Positions 8,392 through 17,546 of a stretch of 64,000 nucleotides of DNA are shown here, piece after piece; within the stretch, counting starts at the first letter, position 1, and the number at the start of each line of letters is the position of its first letter. The notes below the pieces were generated by a model. That model worked only from the letters and a program-made list of their open reading frames with translations. It ran no database searches and was not told the origin of the DNA. Made by a program: the position numbers and the translations under genes. This DNA is from Bog-473 sp963800725 (GTDB lineage: Bacteria; Actinomycetota; Acidimicrobiia; Acidimicrobiales; RAAP-2), in NCBI GenBank assembly GCA_963800725.1, contig CAWDCE010000020.1:74461-138460 (forward strand), read 5' to 3'.

Positions 8392-10314
8392 ATGGCCATG
8401 CGCGGCCATGGAATGGGTGGGGGCCGACCGACCGGGGGCTGGGGCGGTATGCGATCGCTGCGCCAAGATCGTTCCGTCCTCCAACACCGGGTCAAAAAGG
8501 GCACCGCACGTCGCATGTTGACGTTTGCGGTCCCTTACAAACGGATTCTGGCCGTGTTCTTGCCTGTGGTCGTCATCAATGCCGTCATCGCCGCGGTCAA
8601 CCCACTCATCCTGCGCGCCCTGATCGACAACGGAATCGAACAAAAGGACAAGGACCTCGTCATCGGACTGGCCCTCCTCGCCGGCGGCCTGGCCATCCTC
8701 GATGCCCTCTTGGCCCTCGTGGAACGACGTATCTCCGCCGTTATTGGCGAGGGACTCATCTTCGACATGCGTTCCAAGGTCTTTCGGCACATCCAACAGA
8801 TGCCGTTGGCCTTCTTCACCCGCACACAGACCGGTGCGCTCGTGAGCCGCCTCAACAACGACGTGATCGGGGCCCAGCAGGCGTTCACCGACCTGCTCTC
8901 GAACGTCGTCGGCAACGTGGTCACCGTCATCATTGTGCTCGGGACGATGTTCTTCTTGAGTTGGCCGATCACCCTCGCCGCGCTGATCCTCCTCCCGGTC
9001 TTTTTGATTCCGGCGCGGATCGTTGGCCGCCACATTGGTTCGCTCACCATGGAGGGCTACAACCTGAACTCCGAAATGAACATGGTGATGCAAGAGCGCT
9101 TCGGTGTCGGCGGCGCCATGCTGGTCAAGTTGCTCGGGCGCCCCAACGCCGAGGCCGAGTCCTTCGACGCAAAAGCCGGACGGGTGCGCGACATCGGCAT
9201 CGCCCAGGCCACCTATGCCCGGGTCTTCTTCGTCGCCCTCACCTTGACCGCGTCCCTCGCCACTGCATTGGTCTACGGCTTCGGCGGCGTGGCCGCGATC
9301 GACGGCACACTCCAGGTCGGTACCGTGGTCGCGCTCTCCGCCTACCTGGCCCGGCTCTACGGTCCCCTCACCCAACTCTCCAACCTCAACCTCGATGTGA
9401 TGACGGCGCTGGTGTCCTTCGAGCGGCTCTTCGAGGTCCTCGACATCGTGCCCATGCTGAGAGAAGACGATGACGCGGTCGACGTTTCCCGCGGCGCCGC
9501 CTCGATCGAATTCACCCACGTCGACTTTTCCTATCCGAGCGCCGAGGACGTCTCGTTGGCCTCTCTCGAATCGGTGGCGGTCCTCGAAACCGGGGCGCGC
9601 AACGAGGTCCTCCACGACATTTCCTTTTCGGTCGCCCCGGGCCAAATGGTGGCGCTGGTCGGGCCGTCGGGTGCGGGCAAGACCACCATCTCTTCGCTGG
9701 TGCCGCGGCTCTATGACGTGTCGTCGGGTTCGGTCAAGATCAACGGCACCGATGTGCGCAAGGCCACCATGGCCTCATTGCGCGACGTGGTTGGCGTCGT
9801 GACCCAGGACCCCCATCTCTTCCATGACACGCTTCGGGCCAACCTCTTGTACGCACGGCCCGAAGCGAGCGAGACCGAAGTGCTCGCCGCCCTCGACCAG
9901 GCGCAGATCGGCCAGATCGTGGGCGATCTGCCCGACGGCCTCGACACGGTCATTGGAGAGCGTGGCTACCGGCTCTCGGGCGGCGAGAAACAGCGGGTGG
10001 CGCTGGCCAGGCTGATGCTCAAGGCCCCCGACATTGTGGTGCTCGACGAGGCCACGGCCCATCTCGACTCCGAATCTGAGGCTGCGGTCCAGCGGGCCTT
10101 CCGCGAAACCCTGACCGGCCGGACGTCCCTCGTGATCGCGCACCGGCTCTCGACGGTCCGCGAAGCCAACGAGCTGCTGGTCATCGACGACGGCCGGATC
10201 GTCGAGCGCGGGACCCACGCCGCCCTCTTGGCCCACAACGGCCTCTACGCGGAGCTCTACCGGACCCAATTCGCCGACCAAGAGGGAAGCGATCCCGAGT
10301 CCCCCGCGGCCTGA
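8392..10314 (+). CDS. ABC exporter, fused permease and ATPase (MsbA-like)
   Basis: Half-transporter of 640 residues that should work as a dimer in the membrane. The N-terminal domain (about 45-360) has six hydrophobic segments; the nucleotide-binding domain carries Walker A GPSGAGKTT (about 423), the signature LSGGEKQR (about 527), Walker B VVLDEATAHLD (about 548) and the H-loop IAHRLST (about 580). A run of about 20 residues (SAEDVSLASLESVAVLETGA) is inserted between the first strands of the ATPase domain, as in many actinobacterial exporters. Start chosen at ATG 8,392; an ATG at 8,353 is possible. Substrate unknown. Confidence 0.9.
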   Translation: MAMRGHGMGGGRPTGGWGGMRSLRQDRSVLQHRVKKGTARRMLTFAVPYKRILAVFLPVVVINAVIAAVNPLILRALIDNGIEQKDKDLVIGLALLAGGLAILDALLALVERRISAVIGEGLIFDMRSKVFRHIQQMPLAFFTRTQTGALVSRLNNDVIGAQQAFTDLLSNVVGNVVTVIIVLGTMFFLSWPITLAALILLPVFLIPARIVGRHIGSLTMEGYNLNSEMNMVMQERFGVGGAMLVKLLGRPNAEAESFDAKAGRVRDIGIAQATYARVFFVALTLTASLATALVYGFGGVAAIDGTLQVGTVVALSAYLARLYGPLTQLSNLNLDVMTALVSFERLFEVLDIVPMLREDDDAVDVSRGAASIEFTHVDFSYPSAEDVSLASLESVAVLETGARNEVLHDISFSVAPGQMVALVGPSGAGKTTISSLVPRLYDVSSGSVKINGTDVRKATMASLRDVVGVVTQDPHLFHDTLRANLLYARPEASETEVLAALDQAQIGQIVGDLPDGLDTVIGERGYRLSGGEKQRVALARLMLKAPDIVVLDEATAHLDSESEAAVQRAFRETLTGRTSLVIAHRLSTVREANELLVIDDGRIVERGTHAALLAHNGLYAELYRTQFADQEGSDPESPAA

Positions 10315-10360
10315 GGCGCCGGCCGCTCGACGCCGGCTTCCGGCAGGGGTGGCCCGCTCA

Positions 10361-10380
10361 AACTAGAATTGGTTCTACTT
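10361..10380. promoter_or_regulatory. KstR-like palindrome upstream of the nitronate monooxygenase-like gene
   Basis: TAGAA-TTGG-TTCTA at 10,364-10,377 is a perfect 5-bp-arm dyad, extended on both sides with one mismatch. It resembles the mycobacterial KstR operator (TAGAAC..GTTCTA) except for one base of the left half. It ends 45 bases before the chosen GTG start, where a repressor would block transcription. The resemblance is from memory of the consensus. Confidence 0.5.
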
Positions 10381-10424
10381 GCGGGTGCGCGCCCGCCGAA
10401 CCTATGACCCTTGGAGGTCCAACC

Positions 10425-11534
10425 GTGCACAACGAACTCTGCGAACGCCTGGGCATCGAGTTCCCGATCTTCGCCTTCACCCACTGCCGCGACGTGGCCG
10501 CTGCGGTCAGCAATGCCGGTGGGATGGGTGTGCTCGGCGCCGTGGGGTTCAGTGCCGAAGAGCTCGAGGTCGAACTGACCTGGCTCGATGAGCACGTGGG
10601 CGACCGTCCCTACGGCGTCGACATCGTGATCCCGGGCAAGTACGAAGGCATGGGTGAACTCGACCCAGTCAAGCTCGAAGCCGAGCTCAAGGCCATGATC
10701 CCCGACGAGCACCGGGCTTTCGCGAAAAAGATCCTCGCCGACCACGGTGTCCCCGAACTCGAAGGGGGCCCGCGCCGCGAGCTCTTGGGCTGGACCGCGG
10801 CGACCGCGGCTCCGCTGGTCGAGGTGATCCTCAAGCACGACAAGGTCAAGTTGGTGGCCAACGCGCTCGGCACACCGCCCGACGACGTCATCGAACAGGT
10901 GCACTCGCACGGGATGCTGATCGCCGCCCTGGCCGGTTCGGTCAAGCACGCCCTCAATCACAAGGCGGCCGGCGTCGACATCGTGATCTGCCAAGGCTCC
11001 GAAGGCGGAGGCCACACCGGTGACGTCGGCTCGATCGTGCTGTGGCCCGAGGTCATCGAAGCCGTGTCCCCGACCCCCGTCCTCGCCGCCGGCGGCATCG
11101 GGACGGGCCGCCAGATGGCCGCCGCCATGGTGCTCGGCGCGGCCGGGGTGTGGACCGGGTCTCTCTGGCTGACCGTCGAAGAGGCCGACGTGCCACCCAA
11201 GCAGATGGAGAGCTACTTGAACGCCACCTCGCGCGACACGGTGCGCTCACGCTCGTTCACCGGCAAGCCCTGCCGGCTCTTGCGCAACGACTGGACCGAT
11301 GCCTGGGAGGCCCCGGGCAACCCCAAGCCCCTCGGCATGCCGCTCCAAATGATGGTGGCCATCGAGGCGGTGAGCCGGGGGCACGCCTATCCAGAAGCCG
11401 CCCGCGACGTCAACTTCAACCCGGCTGGCCAGGTCATTGGTCTGGCCAAGACCGTGCGCAAGACCAAGGACGTCATCCTCGGCATGGTCGAGGACTACAT
11501 CGATGCAATTGAGAAGATCCAGCTGGTCGACTGA
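10425..11534 (+). CDS. Nitronate monooxygenase-like flavoprotein
   Basis: FMN-binding TIM-barrel protein of the 2-nitropropane dioxygenase family, 369 residues. Visible blocks: SNAGGMGVLGAVGFS near the N-terminus, CQGSEGGGHTGDVGSIVLWPEV (a phosphate/FMN region, near residue 190) and VLAAGGIGTGRQMAAAMVLGA. The AFTHCRDVAAAVSNAGG start resembles a mycobacterial subgroup (Rv1533-like, from memory) of unknown substrate. A GGAGG at 10,413-10,417 lies seven bases before the GTG at 10,425, so I prefer it to the ATG at 10,404. The KstR-like operator suggests control with lipid or sterol breakdown genes. Confidence 0.85.
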   Translation: MHNELCERLGIEFPIFAFTHCRDVAAAVSNAGGMGVLGAVGFSAEELEVELTWLDEHVGDRPYGVDIVIPGKYEGMGELDPVKLEAELKAMIPDEHRAFAKKILADHGVPELEGGPRRELLGWTAATAAPLVEVILKHDKVKLVANALGTPPDDVIEQVHSHGMLIAALAGSVKHALNHKAAGVDIVICQGSEGGGHTGDVGSIVLWPEVIEAVSPTPVLAAGGIGTGRQMAAAMVLGAAGVWTGSLWLTVEEADVPPKQMESYLNATSRDTVRSRSFTGKPCRLLRNDWTDAWEAPGNPKPLGMPLQMMVAIEAVSRGHAYPEAARDVNFNPAGQVIGLAKTVRKTKDVILGMVEDYIDAIEKIQLVD

Positions 11535-11565
11535 GCCCACGAGTGGGTCGGGCAACGGTTTTCCG

Positions 11566-12012
11566 TCATGCCCACGGCGGCGGAGTTGGGCCTTGGCCGG
11601 TGGTGATCAAATGCTTGAGACTCGCATTGACAAAGAAACCCCAGGCACTCGAGCAGCCGTCGTAGCACTCGAAGGCGTCGACCAAACCAACGTGCGTGAA
11701 TCTGACCTCGGTTTCGTGCTCCTTCGGAGCGATTGCGAAAATGATCTCCGTGCCGGTCCACTCATTCGGGTTGGGGCCCTCGAGATGGGCTTCAACGACG
11801 CGCCAGACGACCTTTTCCCCCGGCACGAGTTCGGTGATCTTGTGCTTGGAGTAATGCGCGCCCCGATAGCGATACGAGAACTCGCCACCGACTGTCCTTG
11901 AATCGCCCTCGATGTCTCCGGTCCACCATCCGCGCACATTGTTGATGGCGTCGTAGACCTCAGTTGCGCCCTGTTCGACGGTGAACGAACTGGTGAAGTT
12001 CTGCGCTGGCAT
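11566..12012 (-). CDS. SRPBCC/AHSA1-like protein
   Basis: Cytoplasmic START-like fold protein (148 residues) of the AHSA1 group, with FTVEQGATEVYDAINNVRGWW at the N-terminus, ELVPGEKVVWRVV in the middle and a C-terminal helix region. These bind hydrophobic ligands; ligand unknown. An ATG overlapping the ArsR stop (12,108) would add 32 unconserved residues, so I prefer the ATG at 12,012, which begins MPAQNFTSSF. Third gene of an SRPBCC-ArsR-SRPBCC operon. Confidence 0.8.
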   Translation of the reverse strand: MPAQNFTSSFTVEQGATEVYDAINNVRGWWTGDIEGDSRTVGGEFSYRYRGAHYSKHKITELVPGEKVVWRVVEAHLEGPNPNEWTGTEIIFAIAPKEHETEVRFTHVGLVDAFECYDGCSSAWGFFVNASLKHLITTGQGPTPPPWA

Positions 12013-12104
12013 TGTTTGCTCACTTTCATTTAATGCATCGGCTTCTGCGACGAGTTGACGTTCGAGTAGCAACTGACGCGTTGACTCGGATTTGAGTTGG
12101 CTGA

Positions 12105-12482
12105 TCATTCGGAGCGTCGCCCACTGACTTTGGTGGCATTTGCACGACTCTCGCCTTCGGCGTGGGCCGCCTCGGCGAGGCGTTTGATCGCTGCGAGTCG
12201 CCTATCCCATTGCGTGGCGACGTCGACCATGGCCCGCGCCGCTTGGTGGAGACGCACCGGGTCCACCTGGTACAACACCTCTCGACCCTGTTTGCGACGG
12301 CTGACCATTCCGGCCCCTTCGAGCAAGGCCAGCTGCTTGGACACGGCTTGGCGTGAGAACGGCACACGACCGGCCAAGCTCCAGGCACTGGCCTCACCGT
12401 CGGTGACCAAAAGGTCGAGCACCCGGCGACGAGTTGGGTCGCCAATCACGGACCACAAATCATCATCGACCCGTGTCGTCAT
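12105..12482 (-). CDS. ArsR-family transcriptional regulator
   Basis: Winged-helix repressor of 125 residues. DLWSVIGDPTRRRVLDLLV is the first helix pair, and VPFSRQAVSKQLALLEGAGM the recognition region, followed by the wing SRRKQGREVLYQVD. There is no metal-binding cysteine pair in the visible ELCVC position, so it is not a classical metal sensor; this subtype is usually paired with SRPBCC proteins, as here. The ATG overlaps the stop of the upstream SRPBCC gene (ATGA). It probably binds the dyad upstream of the operon. Confidence 0.88.
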   Translation of the reverse strand: MTTRVDDDLWSVIGDPTRRRVLDLLVTDGEASAWSLAGRVPFSRQAVSKQLALLEGAGMVSRRKQGREVLYQVDPVRLHQAARAMVDVATQWDRRLAAIKRLAEAAHAEGESRANATKVSGRRSE

Positions 12483-12925
12483 CGAGACTGGCGTTCGCCC
12501 AGGACGCCGGCGAGGCGGTCCAGATGTGCAGCCCACCCCTTTTGGTGATCATCGGTGTATCGCTGTTTCTCTTCGTCGGGCCAATCGCGACCCTCGTGGC
12601 CCCCCTCGGTCACTCGCAGTCGTGTGCGATCGTCCCCCTCGGGCGTCAACGTGAACTCGACGAGCATCGAGTTTCCCTCGGCTGGTTCTTGGTTTTCGGG
12701 AAAGTTCCAGCGGAACGAGAAGCGATTGGGAGGATCGACTGCCTCTACGACGAGCGGCCCGCCCTGCTCGCCGAAATGCAAATAGCCACGGGCACCGGGT
12801 TCGGTGACCAGGTCTACCTGGTCGGCAAACCACAGGCTCATCTGGGCGGGTTCGGTGACGGTGCGCCAGACCACTTCGACCGGGGCCTCAATCAGAATCT
12901 CGCGCTCAATGGTGTGGCTCGTCAT
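12479..12925 (-). CDS. SRPBCC/AHSA1-like protein, first gene of operon
   Basis: START-like fold protein of about 148 residues: IEREILIEAPVEVVWRTVTEP at the N-terminus, YLHFGEQGGPLVVEAVDPPNRFSFRW in the middle and a C-terminal helix. TLTPEGDDRTRLRVTEGG is typical of AHSA1-like members. GGAGGA seven bases before the ATG at 12,925 decides the start; eight residues upstream are ignored. It overlaps the ArsR start by four bases. Confidence 0.85.
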   Translation of the reverse strand: MTSHTIEREILIEAPVEVVWRTVTEPAQMSLWFADQVDLVTEPGARGYLHFGEQGGPLVVEAVDPPNRFSFRWNFPENQEPAEGNSMLVEFTLTPEGDDRTRLRVTEGGHEGRDWPDEEKQRYTDDHQKGWAAHLDRLAGVLGERQSR

Positions 12926-12984
12926 CACTGTGTCCTCCCGCACGTTCACGCTCCGTCTCGACCTGCAACCAATGGTAGCACGTT

Positions 12985-13013
12985 GTTGCCTTTAGTGCAA
13001 CCTGTGATTGCAC
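12985..13013. promoter_or_regulatory. Overlapping dyads, probable ArsR operator
   Basis: GTGCAA-N7-TTGCAC (12,995-13,013) is a perfect inverted repeat, and GTTGC-N7-GCAAC (12,985-13,001) overlaps it. The pair starts 60 bases upstream of the SRPBCC-ArsR-SRPBCC operon, where an autorepressor would sit. No other operator-like dyad was seen in this 292-base gap, which otherwise holds no gene I can support. Confidence 0.5.
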
Positions 13014-13217
13014 ATGGGTGCGGGCCGATCAGACGTTGTCTCCTTCGTGGTGACCCACCTTCGACCCGCCCCGAATCCGTCGAGCGTGCACGCCACCGCG
13101 ACGATGCGCGCGTGGACCATCAGCCGTCGCTGATCGCCGCCCGCGAAGAAATTCGCCTCACGCCGAGAGTGGCCGACAGCAGCGCCGGCTGGACGTGACT
13201 GCCATAGTGTCCGAACC

Positions 13218-13886
13218 ATGGATCTCCACGAAGCCCTCTATACGACCCGCGCCATGCGCCGGGTCAAGTCCGACCCCATTCCCCTCGAGATCCAGGCTCG
13301 GATCCTTGACGCCGCGGTGCGGGCCCCGAGCGGCGGCAATCAACAGAACTGGCGCTTCTTGCTCCTCGACGACCGGGAGAAGAAAGCGGCGCTCGCTCCC
13401 CTCTATCAACACGCCATGGGGCAGCTGTGGGAGAGCGTGTATAAGCCCCAGCTCGATGAAGCGGCCGCCAACCCCGAAGCTCGCGAGTCCAAACAGTTTC
13501 TCCGGGTCCAGCGCTCGGCCCAGTGGCTGGCCGATCACTTCGAAGAGGTTCCCCTCTTCTTGTTCCCCTTCAGCCAGTTCGACCCGAGCGGGGGGTCGAT
13601 CTATCCGGCGGTGTGGAGCGCGATGCTCGCCGCGCGCGCCGAGGGGATCGGCAGTTGCCTCACCGCACTTCTCCAGTTCTTCCATCCCGACGAGACGCTC
13701 GAGATTCTCGGTGTCCCGAAGGACCAAGGCTGGATTCTGACCGGTTGTGTGAGCTTTGGCTATCCGCTCGGCACCTGGGGCGTGGCCCCGAGGCGACCCC
13801 CTCATGAGGTCTGCTTCCGAAACTCATGGGGGACCGACGTCGGGTTCGCGGTGCCCGAACCCCTATGGCCGCATCGCGACGCCTGA
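13218..13886 (+). CDS. Nitroreductase-family flavoprotein
   Basis: FMN-dependent oxidoreductase of 222 residues. The N-terminus (EALYTTRAMRRVKSDPIP) and RAPSGGNQQNWRFLLLDD are the FMN phosphate-binding blocks; AARAEGIGSCLTALLQFF is the dimer-interface helix and GCVSFGYPLG the second FMN contact. An electron donor of NAD(P)H is expected; substrate unknown. Two bases separate its end from the end of the LysR gene on the other strand. Confidence 0.9.
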   Translation: MDLHEALYTTRAMRRVKSDPIPLEIQARILDAAVRAPSGGNQQNWRFLLLDDREKKAALAPLYQHAMGQLWESVYKPQLDEAAANPEARESKQFLRVQRSAQWLADHFEEVPLFLFPFSQFDPSGGSIYPAVWSAMLAARAEGIGSCLTALLQFFHPDETLEILGVPKDQGWILTGCVSFGYPLGTWGVAPRRPPHEVCFRNSWGTDVGFAVPEPLWPHRDA

Positions 13887-13887
13887 A

Positions 13888-14761
13888 TTAGCCACGCACA
13901 CTCATCTCGACGAAACGGCGCGCCGCTGGGGAAAGTGATCCGCGCCGGTGCACCAGCGCGAGCTCGCGGGTGATCGCAGGCTCGGGCCGCGCCACCACCG
14001 CCCCGAGTGTCGCGGCCACTTCGGAGAGAGATTCGGGCACCGAGCGCGGCGCCGGCGCCGGCCACCACCAGGGGCACGATGGCGTCACGTTCCGCGGTCA
14101 CCACCGCCACGTGGGGTGTGCGCTCGACGGCGGCGAAGGCCTCCATCAAGAGGCGCGAGGTCGAGGTGCCACTTGGGGCCAGCACAAAAGGTATCTCCTC
14201 CATGTCGGCCAGCCCGATCGACCCGAGCGTCTGAGTGGCCGAACCCGGCGGAAGAATCAAGACCAGGTTCTGGCGGCCCAGCCGATGCGAGATGAGCACG
14301 TCGGGGAGCCGGTGCGCCTCGGTCACCCCGAGCTCGGCGGACCCCGAGTGGACCAGGTCGAGGAGCTCGTCGGTGTCCTCGGGCGCGGCGAGATCGATGC
14401 GGATCTGGTCGTGGTCCCGACGAAATGCCCCGATCAGGTCGGCCAACGGATCCGCCACCAGCGTGGGCAACGAAGCCATCGTCAGGTTGCCCGCGTTCAG
14501 GCCGGCCACCGACGCCACGGCAGCCCGACCGGTTGCGATATCGCGGGCTACCTGGCGAGCCGGGCCGACCAGGGCCTCGCCGGCGGCGGTGAGCCGTACC
14601 TTTCGTGCGTGGCGGGTGAACAAGGTCGCACCGAGCTCGACCTCGAGATCTTTGACCGCGAGCGACAGAGCGGGCTGGGAGACGTGGACGGCCTGGGCCG
14701 CCGCGGAGAATCCACCGTGATCGACCACCGCCAGGAAGTGAGCGAGCTTGCGGGAATCCAT
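13888..14761 (-). CDS. LysR-family regulator (one frameshift near 14,040)
   Basis: LysR-type activator/repressor of about 290 residues. The HTH is at the N-terminus (LAHFLAVVDHGGFSAAAQAVHVSQPALSLAVKDLE), followed by the effector domain starting near LTMASLPTLVADPL. Near 14,040 an extra base in GCGCTCGGTGCC breaks the frame; the natural tail (VPESLSEVAATLGAVVARPEP, ending EMSVRG) is in the next frame and stops at 13,888. It diverges from an MFS pump 70 bases away, its likely target. Confidence 0.87.
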
Positions 14762-14762
14762 T

Positions 14763-14773
14763 TAAGAATCTTA
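14763..14773. promoter_or_regulatory. Palindrome next to the LysR start
   Basis: TAAGA-A-TCTTA, five-base arms with one central base, lies one base before the LysR ATG in the 70-base divergent region with the MFS gene. A site here would let LysR repress itself and reach the pump promoter. No classical T-N11-A box stood out more clearly. Confidence 0.35.
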
Positions 14774-14831
14774 TCGCAATGTTCATTTCTTGGTATTTGA
14801 TTTCTAATGCAGCGAGGCTCAGGATGGAATT

Positions 14832-16301
14832 GTGACCCTGGGAGCCGCCGATTCGTCATGGAATTTCCACCGGCTCTTGCACGAAACTCGGCGACCGACC
14901 TCCATCCGCGAGCACCCCAATGCCCATTGGCTGGCGGTCGGTGCGGTCTGCATCGGCGCGCTGATGAGCCAGCTCGACGCCAGCATCGTGACCGTCGCCC
15001 TCCCCTCACTCGAGGGCGCATTCGGGGCCGGGGTGAGTTCGGTCACCTGGGTGGGACTGAGTTACCTCGTCGTCTTGGTCGGCACGGTCGCGGCGATCGG
15101 GCGCTTGTCCGACATGCGCGGACGCAAACTCTTCTACGTCTATGGCTTCGGGCTCTTTGTCGCAGCGTCGGTGCTTTGCGGTCTCTCACCCAACCTCGGC
15201 ATCCTGTGCGGCTGCCGCGCGCTCCAGGCGATTGGTGCCGCCATGCTCCAGGCCAACAGCCTGGCCATCATCGTCATGGTGGTACCTGCCCGCTCACTCG
15301 GGCGGGCCATTGGCGCCCAAGGGGCGGCCCAAGCCATCGGCCTGGCCCTGGGCCCGACCGTCGGCGGGCTCTTGGTGGCCGCGGGGGGATGGCGGCTCAT
15401 CTTCTTCGTCAACGTCCCCATCGGCATGCTCGGGGCCGTGGCTGCGCTGTTGTTGGTGCCGCGCAGCACGCACCTTGCACCAAAGGCACCGTTCGACTTC
15501 GCCGGTCTCGCCACCTTGTTCCCCTGCGTCGTGGCGGTGCTGGCCGTCATCACTTTCGGTACGGTCCTCGGGTGGTCCTCGACTCTCATTGTGGGGCTCT
15601 TCGTGGCGGCCGTCGTTCTTGGCTGGTGGTTCATCCGCCACGAGCTGAAGAGCGCGAACCCAATGATGGACCTGGACCTCTTCAAGCAACGCCGCTTCTC
15701 ATTCGGGATCATCAGCGGCATTGGCTCCTACATGGTGATGTTCGGGGTGCTCTTGGTCATCCCCTTCTACGCCGAGCGGGCGCTGGGCGACTCTGTCGTG
15801 CGCTCGGGTCTCGAGCTGATGTTCCTCCCGCTGTGCTTCGGGATCACCGCGCCACTCGCGGGCAAACTCGCCGATCGCTTCGGGGCACGTCCTTTGACGG
15901 TCAGTGGCATGGCGCTGGTCACCGCGGCCCTGGTCATACTCGCGGCAGCACGCCCCGGTGCGGTCGGGATCGCAATCGACTTGGCCGTGATCGGGGTCGG
16001 TCTGGGCCTGTTCACCCCGCCGAACAACGCGGCGATCATGGGCTCGGTGCCACCGGGGCAGTCCGCCATGGCGTCGGGCATCTTGAACATGAGCCGAGGC
16101 ATCGGGACCGCCCTCGGTCTGGCCGTCAGCGGTCTCGTCTTTAGCGTCAGTGGCGGCGAAGGCGGCACCGAGGCGGCCGCACACGCGTTCGCGATCAGTG
16201 CCCTGGTCTTGGCGCTGGTCGCCGCGGCCGCCGGCCTGGTGGCCGCGTTCCGCCCGCATGGCCAGCTCGGTGACACCAAGCTGGCCGGCCTCGAGGCCTA
16301 G
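14832..16301 (+). CDS. MFS drug:H+ antiporter, DHA2 type (14 helices)
   Basis: Inner-membrane multidrug efflux protein of 489 residues. LMSQLDASIVTVALPSLE (helix 1, with motif D1-like DASIV), GRLSDMRGRKLFY (motif A between helices 2 and 3) and ALGPTVGGLLVAAGGWRLIFFVNVPIG (motif C region in helix 5) are all recognisable. The start is GTG; a nearby ATG is out of frame. Divergent from the LysR gene, which probably controls it. Confidence 0.9.
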   Translation: MTLGAADSSWNFHRLLHETRRPTSIREHPNAHWLAVGAVCIGALMSQLDASIVTVALPSLEGAFGAGVSSVTWVGLSYLVVLVGTVAAIGRLSDMRGRKLFYVYGFGLFVAASVLCGLSPNLGILCGCRALQAIGAAMLQANSLAIIVMVVPARSLGRAIGAQGAAQAIGLALGPTVGGLLVAAGGWRLIFFVNVPIGMLGAVAALLLVPRSTHLAPKAPFDFAGLATLFPCVVAVLAVITFGTVLGWSSTLIVGLFVAAVVLGWWFIRHELKSANPMMDLDLFKQRRFSFGIISGIGSYMVMFGVLLVIPFYAERALGDSVVRSGLELMFLPLCFGITAPLAGKLADRFGARPLTVSGMALVTAALVILAAARPGAVGIAIDLAVIGVGLGLFTPPNNAAIMGSVPPGQSAMASGILNMSRGIGTALGLAVSGLVFSVSGGEGGTEAAAHAFAISALVLALVAAAAGLVAAFRPHGQLGDTKLAGLEA

Positions 16302-17527
16302 ACGCGGTCGAGTTCAAGCATCTTGATGGCGTTGCCTCGCAACACCTTGTACGCGACCTCGTCCGTCAGACCGACGCACAGCTTTTCGATGTAGGCCTCC
16401 GAGTAGGGCCACGTGGTGTCGGTGTGGGGGTAGTCGGTCTCGAAGCAGATGTTGTCTTCGCCCACCTCTTCGAGCGAGCGCAGTCCGTGGCGGTCGGCGG
16501 TAAAGCAGCCGAAGATCCGTCCGTAGTACTGCGTGGAGGGGGGAACCGGGATCCGCTCTTTCGCGTGCATCCAGCTGTCGTGCATCTCCCACACGGTGTC
16601 GGCGCGCTCGAGGACGTAGGGGATCCAACCGATCTGGCCTTCTGAGTAGGCCAGCTTGAGTTTGGGGAACTTCAAGAGATTCCCCGAGAACAGCCAATCG
16701 GCCAGCGACGCCATGGCGTTGTTGAAGCCCAGCGTGCCGCCGACGGCCGGGTGCGAGTCCGGTGAAGCGACCGGATTCGAAGACGACGACCCGACGTGCA
16801 TGCACACGGTCACGCCGTAGTCATTGCACACCTCCCACAATGGATCCCAGTAATCGGTGTTGATGCTCGGAAGCTTGAGTCGGGTGGGGATTTCGCTAAA
16901 GGCAATGGCGCGCACCCCGCGCTCGGCGTTGCGCTTGGTCTCAGCTGCGGCGAGGTGGGCGTCCCACAGCGGGATGATGCACAGCGGAATGTTGACGCCG
17001 CCCGAGGGTTCGCACCACTCTTCGACCATCCAGTTGTTGTTGGCCTCGACGCAGGCCAAGGCCAGCTCCTTGTCTTTGGCCTCGTAAAAGGTCTGGCCAC
17101 AAAAACGGGGAAAGGTCGGGAAGGGCAGCGACCCGTCCACGTAGTTGAGCGCCAGGTCCTTGACCCGCTCGTCGCGATCCCAACAGCCCTTGCGCATGGC
17201 GTCGTAGGTGATGGCCGTCATCGTCATCTGCGTGCGGTCGAAGACGATCTCGCCGTTGTCGTCAAGGGTCGTCGCGGCCTGGGGAATGGCCACGAACTTC
17301 TTGTGCACATAGATCAATTCGTCGTCGTAGTACCAGGCGCTGCCCCATTCCCCTTCTGGGTCCTCGTGCATGTCGTACTTGGCACCCGAGAGGTGGCGAA
17401 AGCTCCCCCAGCGTTTGTCCACCACTTTTGGACCTCGCTCCCGCCACTTTTGTGGAAGCCAGGTCTGCCACACGTGGGGTGGCTCAACAACATGGTCGTC
17501 AACGCTGATGATCTTGGGCAGTGCCAT
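16298..17527 (-). CDS. Amidohydrolase 2 family metal-dependent hydrolase
   Basis: TIM-barrel hydrolase/decarboxylase of 409 residues. The N-terminal metal-site block is ISVDDHVVEPPHVW (D11, H12); MHVGSSSSNP and LERADTVWEMHDSWM lie mid-protein and FETDYPHTDTTWP holds the C-terminal metal Asp. Such proteins are abundant in mycobacteria and Acidimicrobiia, where some act on aromatic or lipid intermediates; substrate unknown. The ATG at 17,527 begins MALPKIISVDDH; the 104 residues before it in the open frame are low-complexity and antisense. Overlaps the MFS stop by four bases tail to tail. Confidence 0.87.
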   Translation of the reverse strand: MALPKIISVDDHVVEPPHVWQTWLPQKWRERGPKVVDKRWGSFRHLSGAKYDMHEDPEGEWGSAWYYDDELIYVHKKFVAIPQAATTLDDNGEIVFDRTQMTMTAITYDAMRKGCWDRDERVKDLALNYVDGSLPFPTFPRFCGQTFYEAKDKELALACVEANNNWMVEEWCEPSGGVNIPLCIIPLWDAHLAAAETKRNAERGVRAIAFSEIPTRLKLPSINTDYWDPLWEVCNDYGVTVCMHVGSSSSNPVASPDSHPAVGGTLGFNNAMASLADWLFSGNLLKFPKLKLAYSEGQIGWIPYVLERADTVWEMHDSWMHAKERIPVPPSTQYYGRIFGCFTADRHGLRSLEEVGEDNICFETDYPHTDTTWPYSEAYIEKLCVGLTDEVAYKVLRGNAIKMLELDRV

Positions 17528-17546
17528 ACCCGCCAGGCTAGCTGAA

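Noticed and set aside
8344..9645. Open frame of 433 codons antisense to the ABC exporter
   Set aside because: Asp/Glu/Gly-rich shadow frame opposite a clear transporter; composition reflects the sense codons.
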